Assembly (NCBI GenBank): GCA_965279255.1
Contig: OZ257146.1
Span: 3,038,001-3,102,000, forward strand
Direction of reading: 5' to 3'
DNA: 64,000 nt
Source of the DNA: CAMFLJ01 sp965279255
Lineage (GTDB): Bacteria > Actinomycetota > Acidimicrobiia > Acidimicrobiales > Acidimicrobilacustridaceae
Of the stretch, positions 10,966-18,827 are shown piece by piece; position 1 is the first letter of the stretch; each line of letters opens with the position of its first letter. The notes beneath the pieces were generated by a model that saw nothing but the letters and a program-made list of their open reading frames with translations, searched no databases and was not told the DNA's origin. A program made the translations under genes and the position numbers.

Positions 10966-11400
10966 TCAGGCAGCGGCGGGGACTGCGGGCACCTCGCCGT
11001 CGAGCAGCGGGGCGTTGATCTTCTCGACCCGCTTGAAGTTGCGGCGGGTCATGAACGAGAGGACCACGGCGCCGAAGACCATGCCCACCACCAGCGGGTG
11101 GATGTTCATGCCTGCGATGAGGCCGGCAACGGCGAGCGGCACGATCCAGGCGAAGTAGAGGCGGTACCAGAGGCGGGTGCGCTGGTAGGCGGCGAAGGCC
11201 ACTGCGAGCTCGGCCTCGGCCACGGTCTCCTGGGGACGGCCGATGCGGACGAGGCGGCGGATCTGGCGGCGCTCGGCCTTGTCCATGCCGTTCCAGGTGG
11301 CGGCGAACTCCTCGTCGACGACGGGCGCCTTCGCCATCTTCGACTGCTTGGCGCTGGGGGCCTTCGTCAGGAGCTTGCCGGTGGTTGCGGTGCGAGCCAT
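10966..11400 (-). CDS. Hypothetical two-pass membrane protein
   Basis: A protein of 144 residues (or 154 if the ATG at 11430 is used). A basic, Lys-rich N-terminus (TTGKLLTKAPSAKQSK) and an acidic/charged helix (DKAERRQIRRLVRIGRPQE) precede two hydrophobic segments (LYFAWIVPLAVAGLIAGM and LVVGMVFGAVVLSFM), then a basic stretch RRNFKRVEKIN. I do not recognise a family. It lies downstream of amt on the same strand but a strong hairpin (11515-11550) separates them. Start choice is uncertain because neither ATG has a strong ribosome site. Confidence 0.55.
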   Translation of the reverse strand: MARTATTGKLLTKAPSAKQSKMAKAPVVDEEFAATWNGMDKAERRQIRRLVRIGRPQETVAEAELAVAFAAYQRTRLWYRLYFAWIVPLAVAGLIAGMNIHPLVVGMVFGAVVLSFMTRRNFKRVEKINAPLLDGEVPAVPAAA

Positions 11401-11514
11401 TGGAGCAGGGTGCCTTTCCGGGTGGTTCATCACAAGGCCTCGGGGCCGTTGGTCATGAACCGTTCACAAAGCGGTTCTCGAGGGGAACCAGGGCGTTCCT
11501 GTCGAGGTTGGTGT

Positions 11515-11550
11515 GCCGGCCCGGTGGAGCGGATGCCCCACCGGGCCGGC
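11515..11550 (-). terminator. Terminator hairpin downstream of the first amt
   Basis: A 13-base perfect stem (11515-11527 pairing with 11538-11550, GCCGGCCCGGTGG and its complement) with a ten-base loop, 37 bases after the amt stop on the minus strand. No U-tract follows, as is common in high-GC actinobacteria. Confidence 0.6.
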
Positions 11551-11586
11551 GAGTGTCGCGACGTGAGCCGCTGGTGGAACCGAGGG

Positions 11587-13161
11587 TTACTCGGCGCCGG
11601 CCAGGCTCTCGTGGGTGCCGGCGAAGTCCGGGTAGGCGAGGACGCCCATCTCCGGGAGATCCAGACCAGCGATCTCCTCGTCGGCGTTGCTGCGGATGCC
11701 ACCCTTGGTGAGGGCGTTCTGGATCTTGAAGAAGGCGAAGGCGATGCCGCCCATCACGATCCAGATGGTCAGTGCACCGGACAGCTGCGAGAGCAGCTGG
11801 CCGCCACCGTTGCCGCCGTAGAAGAGGCCGGTGACCCCTTCGGCGACACCGTCGGTGACGGAGGTGGTGGTGCCGTTCCAGCCGATGCCGGCGCCACCGG
11901 CGTCGACGCCGTACTTGCCGTTGGCCACGAGGCCGACGGCGATCACGCCGAGGGTGCCGCAGACGCCGTGGACGGCGACCGCACCCACCGGATCATCGAC
12001 CTTGAGGACCCGCTCGATGAAGAACACGGCCTCGATGACGACGACACCGGCGACGATGCCGAGCACCATGGCGACCCACGGGTCGACGAAGGCGCAGGGG
12101 GCGGTGATGATCACCAGGCCGGCGAGCATGCCGTTGGCCATCATCGCCGGATCCGGCTTGCCGGTGCGGCTCCAGATCCAGAGCATCGAGGCGAAGCCGC
12201 CGAAGGCGCCGGCGATGGCGGTGTTGGCCGCCACGGTGCCGAACTGCGGATCGCTCGAGGCGAAGGTCGATGCGGCGTTGAAGCCGAACCAGCCGAACAG
12301 CAGGATGAACGTGCCCAGCATGGCCATCGGGATGTGATGGCCGGGCAGGGCCCGGGGCTTGCCGTCCTTGTCGAACTTCCCGATACGTGGTCCGAGGACC
12401 ACGGCACCGGCGAGGGCCGCTGCACCACCCATGGCGTGCACCACGCCCGAGCCGGCGAAGTCGACGTAGCCGTTGCCCCACTCCATGGAGTTGCCCAGCT
12501 TGGCGAGCCAGCCGCCACCCCAGGTCCAGGCCCCGAAGAGCGGGTAGTAGATGGCGCCGCAGAACAGGCCCCAGACGACGAACGACTTGTACTTCCACCG
12601 CTCGGCCATCGACCCGGTGGGGATGGTGGCCGTGGTGTCCATGAAGGCCACCATGTAGAGGAAGAACGCCGCGACCGCACCCGAGTAGGCGAGGTTGGTG
12701 CCGTCGAACCAGGTACCGGCCCAGCCGCCCTTCCAGGCGAAGACCCAGTCGCCGGAGCCGATGAGGGCCCCGCCGCCGAAGGGCTTGTCGAACCCGTAGT
12801 CGTAGCCCGGCAGCGCGTAGCTGTAGCCGCCGAACATGATCGGGAAGCCGACCAGGAAGAAGCCGACGAAGCCGATGAAGAAGATGCCGAGGTTCGTGCT
12901 CACCACGTGGGCGGCGTGCTTGGCCCGGCAGAAGCCGGTCTCGACCAGGGCGAAGCCGGCCTGCATGAAGATCACCAGCGCAGCGCCGATGACGATCCAG
13001 AGCAGGTTGCCGGACTGGATGGCGTGGTCAGCGGTGGTGCCGACGGTGTCCAGGTCGTAGGCCGGGGCCTCTTCCTGGGCGAAGGCGGTGCCGGCGGTGG
13101 CCAGCAGCGTCACGCCGGCGACGGCAGCGCCGACGGCGAGTCGCTTGTAGTTCCGGCTCAC
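11587..13161 (-). CDS. amt: Ammonium transporter (first locus)
   Basis: A 524-residue Amt/MEP/Rh channel of the cytoplasmic membrane. It begins with an apparent cleavable signal (LAVGAAVAGVTLLATAGTAFA) before eleven predicted helices. The twin pore histidines lie in SGVVHAMGGAAAL and VAVHGVCGTLGVI, and the Amt signature around DFAGSGVVH is intact. The GTG start at 13161 overlaps the TGA of glnB (GTGA), so the PII protein and channel are coupled. This fits the usual arrangement in which uridylylated or adenylylated PII leaves the channel open and unmodified PII blocks it. A second amt lies at 47545-49071. Confidence 0.95.
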   Translation of the reverse strand: MSRNYKRLAVGAAVAGVTLLATAGTAFAQEEAPAYDLDTVGTTADHAIQSGNLLWIVIGAALVIFMQAGFALVETGFCRAKHAAHVVSTNLGIFFIGFVGFFLVGFPIMFGGYSYALPGYDYGFDKPFGGGALIGSGDWVFAWKGGWAGTWFDGTNLAYSGAVAAFFLYMVAFMDTTATIPTGSMAERWKYKSFVVWGLFCGAIYYPLFGAWTWGGGWLAKLGNSMEWGNGYVDFAGSGVVHAMGGAAALAGAVVLGPRIGKFDKDGKPRALPGHHIPMAMLGTFILLFGWFGFNAASTFASSDPQFGTVAANTAIAGAFGGFASMLWIWSRTGKPDPAMMANGMLAGLVIITAPCAFVDPWVAMVLGIVAGVVVIEAVFFIERVLKVDDPVGAVAVHGVCGTLGVIAVGLVANGKYGVDAGGAGIGWNGTTTSVTDGVAEGVTGLFYGGNGGGQLLSQLSGALTIWIVMGGIAFAFFKIQNALTKGGIRSNADEEIAGLDLPEMGVLAYPDFAGTHESLAGAE

Positions 13162-13499
13162 AGTGCTTCCTCCCCCATCTCTGAGGTACGGATCCGGACG
13201 ATCTTGGTCACCGGGGTGACCCAGACCTTGCCGTCACCGATCTTGTCGGTCTTGGCGGCCGCCACGATCGTGTCGACCACGTTGTCGGTGTCGGCCTCGG
13301 CACAGACGATGTCGATCTTCACCTTGGGGAGGAGGTCGACCTTGTACTCGGCCCCTCGGTACGTCTCGGTGTGTCCACCCTGACGTCCGAAGCCCTTGAC
13401 CTCATCCACCGTGATGCCGGTGGTGCCGATGGCCTTCAATGCGTCCTTCACCTCCTCCAACTTGTGCGGCTTGATAACCGCGGTCACCAGGTTGACCAT
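13158..13499 (-). CDS. glnB: Nitrogen regulatory protein PII (first locus)
   Basis: A 113-residue PII signal protein that senses 2-oxoglutarate and ATP/ADP and controls the adjacent Amt channel. It starts MVNLVTAVIKPHKLEEVKDAL, has the family block VKGFGRQGG, and a T-loop ETYRGAEYKVDLLPK with Tyr52 equivalent to the modified Tyr51 of other PII proteins. The C-terminal GDGKVWVTPVTKIVRIRT is the nucleotide-binding signature. I chose the ATG at 13499 and not the upstream in-frame codons since family proteins begin at this Met. It is the first gene of glnB-amt, and a direct-repeat box lies 172 bases upstream. Confidence 0.95.
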   Translation of the reverse strand: MVNLVTAVIKPHKLEEVKDALKAIGTTGITVDEVKGFGRQGGHTETYRGAEYKVDLLPKVKIDIVCAEADTDNVVDTIVAAAKTDKIGDGKVWVTPVTKIVRIRTSEMGEEAL

Positions 13500-13670
13500 C
13501 GCTCCTCCTCGATCGGGGCCGAAGCCTCGTGGGTTCAAACACTGGGGAGAGTCCGACGCCGATGTCCGTCTCCCACGTCACGGAACGCTTAGGCGTCTGA
13601 CGCGTTGATGACCGTACGGAGGGGCGATTACCCGCCCGTGTTCGGACTGTTACGCCAACGGACCGTTTAT

Positions 13671-13686
13671 CTGACAGAAATCTGAC
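13671..13686 (-). promoter_or_regulatory. Direct-repeat box upstream of glnB-amt (shared with second amt locus)
   Basis: In gene orientation this reads GTCAGATTTCTGTCAG: two GTCAG half-sites with 11-base period. The same 16-mer, differing only at the two central bases, occurs at 49180-49195 upstream of the second amt. Tandem half-sites one helical turn apart are typical targets of OmpR/PhoB/GlnR winged-helix dimers. Confidence 0.6.
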
Positions 13687-13713
13687 AGTTCGGCGCGAGG
13701 GTGCCGCCAACGG

Positions 13714-14598
13714 GTGCATGCTCCTGAGGTGCTCTCACTCAGCCGCGAACTCGGTCAGGAGGTGCAGACCGCCGACGGCCGCGCGCTCGGCCGACTGGCC
13801 GACCTCACCGTGCGGCTGGGCACGCCGGAAGGCCCTCGCCTGGTCGATCGACTGCTCGTGCACCCACACGGATCTCCGGATCTGCTGGTGCCGTGGGGCG
13901 CGGTCGAGAGCTTCGAGCACACCGGCGTTCTCCTGCGGGAGGGCACTGACGTGAGCCGGCTCACCATCTCCTCGACCGTGGGCGAGCTCGGCGACGACGA
14001 GCTGCTGCTCGAGCGCGACGTGCTCGACACCCAGATCGTCGACGTCGCCGGCCAGCGCCTCGCCCGGGTGGCCGACGTCGTGCTCACCCGCACCGCCGAC
14101 GAGCGCCTCGAGCTCGTGGGGGTCGAGGTCGGGTTCGGCGGGGTGCTGCGCCGCCTCGGTCTGCACCGCCTCGCCCACCGCAGCGGGGAGGACGTCGTGG
14201 CGTGGACCGATCTGCACCTCACCTCCGACCGTGGCCACTCGGTGCAGCTGGCCACCCCCCGAGCGGCCGTCCACCACCTCGATGCCACCGGGCTCGCCGC
14301 CCTGGTGAGCCGGCTCGACACCGAGTCGGCGATCGAGGTGCTGACCGGTGTGGCTCCCGAGGCCGCCGCCGGCGCCGTGCTCAGCACCCACCCCGAGGTC
14401 GGCGAGCGGGTGCTGCGGGCGATGCCCGTCGACGATGCCTCGGAGATCGTGGCCGCCATGCCCACCGAGCACGCGTCACGGTGGCGCCACCGCCTGGCCC
14501 GGTCGCCGCGGCTCGGCGGACGGCACTTCGTCCGCTCCCGCGTGTGGCACCGACGGAGACGGCCGGCCGCGGCCGCACCGCCCGGAACCGCTCGATGA
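13714..14598 (+). CDS. PRC-barrel / MgtE_N domain protein paired with an Nramp-type transporter
   Basis: A soluble 294-residue protein. Residues about 5-75 and 85-150 look like two PRC-barrel-like beta domains (GQEVQTADGRALGRLADL; DTQIVDVAGQRLARVADVVL). Residues about 175-265 match the helical MgtE intracellular N domain (LDATGLAALVSRLDTESAIEVL, then VLRAMPVDDASEIVAAMP), which in MgtE senses cytoplasmic Mg2+ and gates the channel. Its TGA overlaps the ATG of the transporter downstream (ATGA), so the two are made together. The likely job is metal-dependent gating of that transporter; this is inference from domain and context. The GTG at 13714 is used, though a GTG at 13729 is possible. Confidence 0.75.
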   Translation: MHAPEVLSLSRELGQEVQTADGRALGRLADLTVRLGTPEGPRLVDRLLVHPHGSPDLLVPWGAVESFEHTGVLLREGTDVSRLTISSTVGELGDDELLLERDVLDTQIVDVAGQRLARVADVVLTRTADERLELVGVEVGFGGVLRRLGLHRLAHRSGEDVVAWTDLHLTSDRGHSVQLATPRAAVHHLDATGLAALVSRLDTESAIEVLTGVAPEAAAGAVLSTHPEVGERVLRAMPVDDASEIVAAMPTEHASRWRHRLARSPRLGGRHFVRSRVWHRRRRPAAAAPPGTAR

Positions 14599-15833
14599 GG
14601 CGGCCGGGCAAGCGGGGCCTCGCCCTCGGCGCCCTGCTCGCGGTCGTGGGGCCGGGCCTGCTCGCCGGGCTCTCCGACGACGACCCCGCCGGGATCACCA
14701 CCTACTCCGTCCTCGGGGCGGAGCACGGCTACCAGCTGCTGTGGGTGCTCCTGCTGTCGACCGTGGCGCTGATCATGTTCCACGGCCTCGCCGCCCGCAT
14801 GGGCGTGGTCACCGGCCAGGGGCTCATCGGCCTCGTGCGCCAGCGCTACGGCGTGAAGGTCGGCGGAGCCGCCCTGGCCGCGCTGGTGGTGGCCAACGTC
14901 GGCACGACCTGCGCCGAGTTCGCCGGGGTCGCCGCCGGCTTCGAGCTGTTCGGCGTGAGCCGCTACCTGAGCGTGCCCGCGGCCGCCGTGATCGTGTCGT
15001 TGCTCGTGCTCCGGGGCAGCTTCCACCGCGTCGAGCACGTGCTCCTCCTGCTCTCCACGGTCTTCCTGGCCTACGTGATCTCCGGCGTGATGGCCCACCC
15101 GGACTGGGGCGCGGCGATGCACGGGCTGCTCGTGCCCAGCGTGCCCGGAGATGCGAAGGCCATCGCCATCGTCACCGCCACCGTGGGCACGACCCTCGCA
15201 CCCTGGGGCCTGGCGTTCATCCAGTCCTACGCCGTCGACAAGAAGCTGCGCACCGAGGACCTCGCCCTCGAGCGGGTCGACGTGGTCACCGGTGCGGTGC
15301 TCACCGGCGTGATCGGCTTCTTCGTGGTGGTGGCCTGTGCGGCCACGCTCTACCGCCAGGGCCGCACGATCCAGGACGCCGCCGATGCCGCCATCGCCCT
15401 CGAGCCGCTGGCCGGCGCCGCCGCCGGGAAGCTGTTCGCCGTCGGCCTCATCGGCGCCGCCTTCCTGGCCGCGTCGGTGCTGCCGCTGTCGACCGCCTAC
15501 TCGGTGTCGGAGTACGCCGGCACCGAGGCCGCCCTCGACGACCCCTACCGCGAGGCCCGGCCCTTCTACCTGACCTTCGGCCTGGTCACGATCATCGGTG
15601 CCGCCACCGTGCTGATCCCGAACGTCCCGCTCGTCACCATTCTCGTGGCGACCCAGGTGCTCAACGCCGTGCTGCTGGTGCCCCTGCTGATCGCCATGAT
15701 CGGCATCGGGCGCGACCGCGACCTCATGGGTCGGTTCACCATCACCCGCAAGGGGCTGGTGGCCTACTCGGTCACCACCGCCGTCGTGGTGCTGTGCGTC
15801 GGGGCGCTGGCGGTGACGTCGATCGTGGGCTGA
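14595..15833 (+). CDS. Nramp-related metal transporter, probably Mg2+ type (NRMT)
   Basis: A 412-residue membrane protein of the Nramp/SLC11 superfamily with about eleven helices. The TM1 metal motif, DPGN in Mn/Fe transporters, reads DPAG (SDDDPAGITTYS). The TM6 motif, usually MPH, reads LAPWG (TVGTTLAPWGLAFIQS). Loss of the Asn and of the soft-ligand Met matches the Nramp-related magnesium transporters rather than MntH, as far as I recall that family. Pairing with an MgtE_N protein points the same way. The start overlaps the upstream stop (ATGA). The convergent histidine kinase ends only six bases beyond this stop. Mn2+ transport remains an alternative. Confidence 0.8.
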   Translation: MRRPGKRGLALGALLAVVGPGLLAGLSDDDPAGITTYSVLGAEHGYQLLWVLLLSTVALIMFHGLAARMGVVTGQGLIGLVRQRYGVKVGGAALAALVVANVGTTCAEFAGVAAGFELFGVSRYLSVPAAAVIVSLLVLRGSFHRVEHVLLLLSTVFLAYVISGVMAHPDWGAAMHGLLVPSVPGDAKAIAIVTATVGTTLAPWGLAFIQSYAVDKKLRTEDLALERVDVVTGAVLTGVIGFFVVVACAATLYRQGRTIQDAADAAIALEPLAGAAAGKLFAVGLIGAAFLAASVLPLSTAYSVSEYAGTEAALDDPYREARPFYLTFGLVTIIGAATVLIPNVPLVTILVATQVLNAVLLVPLLIAMIGIGRDRDLMGRFTITRKGLVAYSVTTAVVVLCVGALAVTSIVG

Positions 15834-15839
15834 CCGGGT

Positions 15840-17246
15840 TCAGGCCACCGGGGGCGGGGGTGGCGGCGCCTCGGGCAGGGCGAAGGTGAACACCGCGCCC
15901 CCGTCAGGGGCGTTGGCCACGGTGACCGACCCCTCGTGGGCCCGGGCGGTCTGGTCGACGATCGAGAGGCCGAGGCCCGAGCCCGGCTTCGAGCGCGCCT
16001 CGGGCGAGCGGTAGAAGCGGGTGAACACGTGAGGCAGGTCGGCCTCGGGGATGCCGGGCCCGTGGTCGCGGACGACCACCGTCGATCGGTCGACGGTGAC
16101 CTCCACCGGGGTGGGTGCCTCGCTGAACTTGGCGGCGTTGTCGACGAGGTTGCCGATGGCCCGGGCGAGGTCGCGGGGCTTGCCCACGACCGAGCAGGGC
16201 GTGGCGGCGACCGTGACGGCGACCGTGCGACCGGTGCGGCGGCGCACGCGCTCGGCCACACGGTCGACGACGTGGTCGAGGGCGACGATCTGCTCGGGCT
16301 CGTCGTCGTAGGTGTCGGTGGCGAGCTGCACGAGCTCGTCGACGAGCGTGCCGAGCTCCTTGGTCTCGATCTCGAGGTCGGAGAGGATCGCCTGGCGGGT
16401 GGGCTCGGGCAGGTTGTCGTAGCGGCGGAGGGTCTCGACGTTGGTGCGGAGGCTGGTGAGCGGCGTGCGCAGCTCGTGGCCGGCGTCCTGCACAAGCTGC
16501 TGCTGCTGCTCGCGGGACTGGCCGAGGGCGGCGAGCATCGTGGCGAAGGCACGGGCGAGGCGGCCGGGCTCGTCGTTGCCGGCCGGTGGCACGTCGACGT
16601 CGAGGCGGCCGCTGCTGGCGACCTCCTCGGCGGCGTCGGTGAGCTGCACCAGCGGCTTGGTGGCCTTGCGGGCGATGAGCCAACCGGCGAGGGCGCCGAT
16701 GCCGCTGACCACCACGATCACGACGCCGATCCAGAGGCGCAGGGCATTGAGCACCCGCTGGGACTCGCTGAAGTCGCGGGCCAGCTGCACCGCGCCGACG
16801 GTGGGGCTGTAGTCGATCGGCACCGTGGTGACCCGGTAGGCGACGCCGTCGACCGTGACGGTGCGGGTGTGGTTCGCCTCGCGCTCGCCGCCCTCGCCGC
16901 CCTGTGCGGCCTCGAGGTCCTCCTCGCCGACGGGCAGGACGATCGACGACGAGTAGGCGATGATCCGACCGTCGCTGTCGAGGCACTGGGCGATGGCCCC
17001 GCCGAGGCGCTCGAAACCCTCACCGGGACGGCCGCGGGGCGAGGGCGCCGTGGTGGCCCCGGAGCAGTACCCCCGCAACGCGTTGCCGTCGTTGTCGGCG
17101 AGCGACTCGGCCTGGGACTCGAGCGACCGGTCGACCTCGGCCCGCACGCGCTGCTCGGTGACCACGTAGGTGGTGACGCCGACGAGCAGGGCAGCCAGGC
17201 CGGCCAACAGCGCCAGGGCGAGCGCCATCTTGGCGCGCAGGGTCAC
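15840..17246 (-). CDS. Sensor histidine kinase, MprB-like
   Basis: A 468-residue membrane sensor kinase. TM1 is near the N-terminus (ALALLAGLAALLVGVTTYVV), an extracellular region of about 130 residues follows, then TM2 (LWIGVVIVVVSGIGALAGWL), a HAMP-like linker, the H-box DAGHELRTPLTSLRTNV with the phospho-His, and the ATPase boxes (N-box DLARAIGNLVDNAAKFS, DHGPGIPE, GSGLGLSIVDQ). It is most like the MprB envelope-stress kinases of actinobacteria. The GTG at 17246 overlaps the TGA of the response regulator (GTGA), giving a regulator-kinase operon. The stimulus is unknown; the divergent surface protein gene is a candidate target. Confidence 0.9.
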   Translation of the reverse strand: MTLRAKMALALALLAGLAALLVGVTTYVVTEQRVRAEVDRSLESQAESLADNDGNALRGYCSGATTAPSPRGRPGEGFERLGGAIAQCLDSDGRIIAYSSSIVLPVGEEDLEAAQGGEGGEREANHTRTVTVDGVAYRVTTVPIDYSPTVGAVQLARDFSESQRVLNALRLWIGVVIVVVSGIGALAGWLIARKATKPLVQLTDAAEEVASSGRLDVDVPPAGNDEPGRLARAFATMLAALGQSREQQQQLVQDAGHELRTPLTSLRTNVETLRRYDNLPEPTRQAILSDLEIETKELGTLVDELVQLATDTYDDEPEQIVALDHVVDRVAERVRRRTGRTVAVTVAATPCSVVGKPRDLARAIGNLVDNAAKFSEAPTPVEVTVDRSTVVVRDHGPGIPEADLPHVFTRFYRSPEARSKPGSGLGLSIVDQTARAHEGSVTVANAPDGGAVFTFALPEAPPPPPPVA

Positions 17247-17929
17247 GACGGCCTCAACGTGTAGCCGACGCCGCGCACGGTCTGGATGAGGCGGGGCTCG
17301 CCGCCCTCCTCGGTCTTGCGGCGGAGGTAGCCGATGTAGACGGCCAGAGCCTTGGAGTCGGGTCCGAAGTCGTAGCCCCAGATGCGGTCGTAGATGGTGG
17401 AGTGCGAGAGCACCACGCCGGCGTTGTGGGCCAGGAGTTGGAGGAGGTCGAACTCGGTCTTGGTGAGCTCCATCTCGCGCTCGCCGCGCCAGGCCCGGCG
17501 GGCGGCCTCGTCGATGACGAGGTCCTCGACGGTGACCTCGGTGGGCTCCTCGGCGTCGTAGGTGCTGCGGCGCAGGAGCGAGCGGAGCCGGGCCAGCAGC
17601 TCGTCGAGGGAGAACGGCTTGGGCAGGTAGTCGTCGGCCCCGGCGTCGAGACCCGACACCCGGTCGGCGACCTCGGTGCGGGCGGTGAGCACGAGGATGG
17701 GGAGGCGGGACCCGGCGGAGCGGAGGCGGCGGCACACCGTGAGGCCATCGACGTGGGGCATGCCCAGGTCGAGGATCAGCAGGTCGACGCCCTCCCGGCT
17801 CGCCGCCTCGAGCGCGGCGGCACCGTCGGCGACGGCCTCGACCTCGTAGCCCTCGAGCTCGAGGGCGCGGGTGACGGACTCCCGAACGGCACGATCGTCC
17901 TCTGCGATGACCAGATGCGCTGTCGCCAT
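17243..17929 (-). CDS. OmpR-family response regulator, MprA-like
   Basis: A 228-residue response regulator. The receiver domain has the acidic pocket EDD (residues 10-12), phospho-acceptor Asp54 (LLILDLGMPHVDG), the Thr/Ala switch (VLTART) and KPFSLDELLARL. The C-terminal winged helix (ELTKTEFDLLQLLAHNAGVV to RGVGYTLRPS) binds direct repeats. It works with the kinase downstream, whose start overlaps this stop. I chose the ATG at 17929 because AGGA lies at proper spacing; an ATG three codons earlier is possible. Two GTAAGAG repeats 22 bases apart upstream (17994-18022) may be its own site. Confidence 0.93.
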   Translation of the reverse strand: MATAHLVIAEDDRAVRESVTRALELEGYEVEAVADGAAALEAASREGVDLLILDLGMPHVDGLTVCRRLRSAGSRLPILVLTARTEVADRVSGLDAGADDYLPKPFSLDELLARLRSLLRRSTYDAEEPTEVTVEDLVIDEAARRAWRGEREMELTKTEFDLLQLLAHNAGVVLSHSTIYDRIWGYDFGPDSKALAVYIGYLRRKTEEGGEPRLIQTVRGVGYTLRPS

Positions 17930-17993
17930 GTCGTCCATCCTGACCGAGGCCCGTGAGACGGCGGTAAGCCGCTCACCACGCATTCTCATCGAA

Positions 17994-18022
17994 CTCTTAC
18001 CTTTCTCCCCGGGTCCTCTTAC
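17994..18022. promoter_or_regulatory. Direct repeat CTCTTAC x2 in the divergent regulator promoter region
   Basis: CTCTTAC occurs at 17994-18000 and 18016-18022, exactly 22 bases (two helical turns) apart, in the divergent region between the MprA-like regulator and the repeat-bearing surface protein. This spacing suits an OmpR-family regulator, so autoregulation is plausible. Confidence 0.35.
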
Positions 18023-18141
18023 GTGAGCGCGGGATCCTGACGGTGCAGGGGTGTGCCCCTGTCCGACCACCGCGCCATCCCGCACCGCCCTGCAACGCAT
18101 CGCATCGCATCGCGGCGGGCGCCCACCACCCAGGAGCCCGG

Positions 18142-18759
18142 ATGTCCGAGCCGACCGACCCGACCCAGCCCACCCCGCCCGTGACGCCGGCCGACGCCGC
18201 TCCGGCGACACCGCCCACAGCGGCCGAGGGTGCCGCCGCTCCCCCGCCGCCTCCCACCACCACCTGGAGCACCGGCGCCCCCGCCGACCCGCCGGCACCG
18301 CCCTACGCGGCACCTGCGGCCCCCGCCCCCGTGATCGGGCGCAACGTCGCCATCGGCATCGCCGTGGCCGCCCTGGTGATCGGCGGCTTCCTGGGTGCCC
18401 TCATCGGCCACGTCGTGCGCGACTCCGACTCGGGCTCGCGCACCGGCTTCGCCGACGGCCGCAACGGCCAGATGGGCCCCTACGGCGGCCAGGGCCAGAT
18501 GCCGATGGACCCGCGCGGCGCCGACCCCGACGGCGACGACTGGTCCGGTGGCGGTCAGGGCCAGGGCCAGGGTCAGGGCCGGGGCCAGGGCCAGATGCCC
18601 ATGGGCCCGCGCGGCGTCGACCCCGACGGCGACGACTGGACCGGCGGCGGCCAGGGCCAGGGCCAGTTGCCCGGCGGTGCCGCCCCTGGCACCCCCGGCG
18701 GTGCCACCCCGAGCACGCCGTCCACGCCCACCACCACGCCCGCGGTCGCGGGCACCTGA
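18142..18759 (+). CDS. Pro/Gly-rich single-pass membrane protein with internal repeats
   Basis: A 205-residue protein. The first 70 residues are Pro/Ala/Thr rich and cytoplasmic by prediction; one transmembrane helix follows (NVAIGIAVAALVIGGFLGAL), then an external low-complexity region. That region holds two near-identical 32-residue repeats (GQMPM-PRG-DPDGDDW-GGGQGQ...), encoded at 18493-18588 and 18589 onward. The tail is TTTPAVAGT. A good AGGAG precedes the ATG at 18142. It is divergent from the MprAB-like system, which may control it. No family is recognised; an envelope-linked structural or sensing role is a guess. Confidence 0.7.
   Translation: MSEPTDPTQPTPPVTPADAAPATPPTAAEGAAAPPPPPTTTWSTGAPADPPAPPYAAPAAPAPVIGRNVAIGIAVAALVIGGFLGALIGHVVRDSDSGSRTGFADGRNGQMGPYGGQGQMPMDPRGADPDGDDWSGGGQGQGQGQGRGQGQMPMGPRGVDPDGDDWTGGGQGQGQLPGGAAPGTPGGATPSTPSTPTTTPAVAGT
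18493..18666 (+). repeat. Two tandem 96-base coding repeats
   Basis: The reading frame repeats GQMPMxPRGxDPDGDDWxGG followed by a GQ-rich spacer. The copies differ by a few substitutions (D/G, A/V, S/T), and the GQ spacer varies in length, so unequal crossing-over or slippage is plausible. Confidence 0.8.
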
Positions 18760-18827
18760 GAATCCGCTGGGTGAACGCCGTGAGCCCCGACCCCGGGGCC
18801 CCGGCGACTGCCCCTAGGGTCTGACGA

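Noticed and set aside
18095..18113. CGCAT triplication in the leader of the repeat protein gene, possible phase-variable tract
   Set aside because: Only three copies and outside the coding frame; too little to support a switch.
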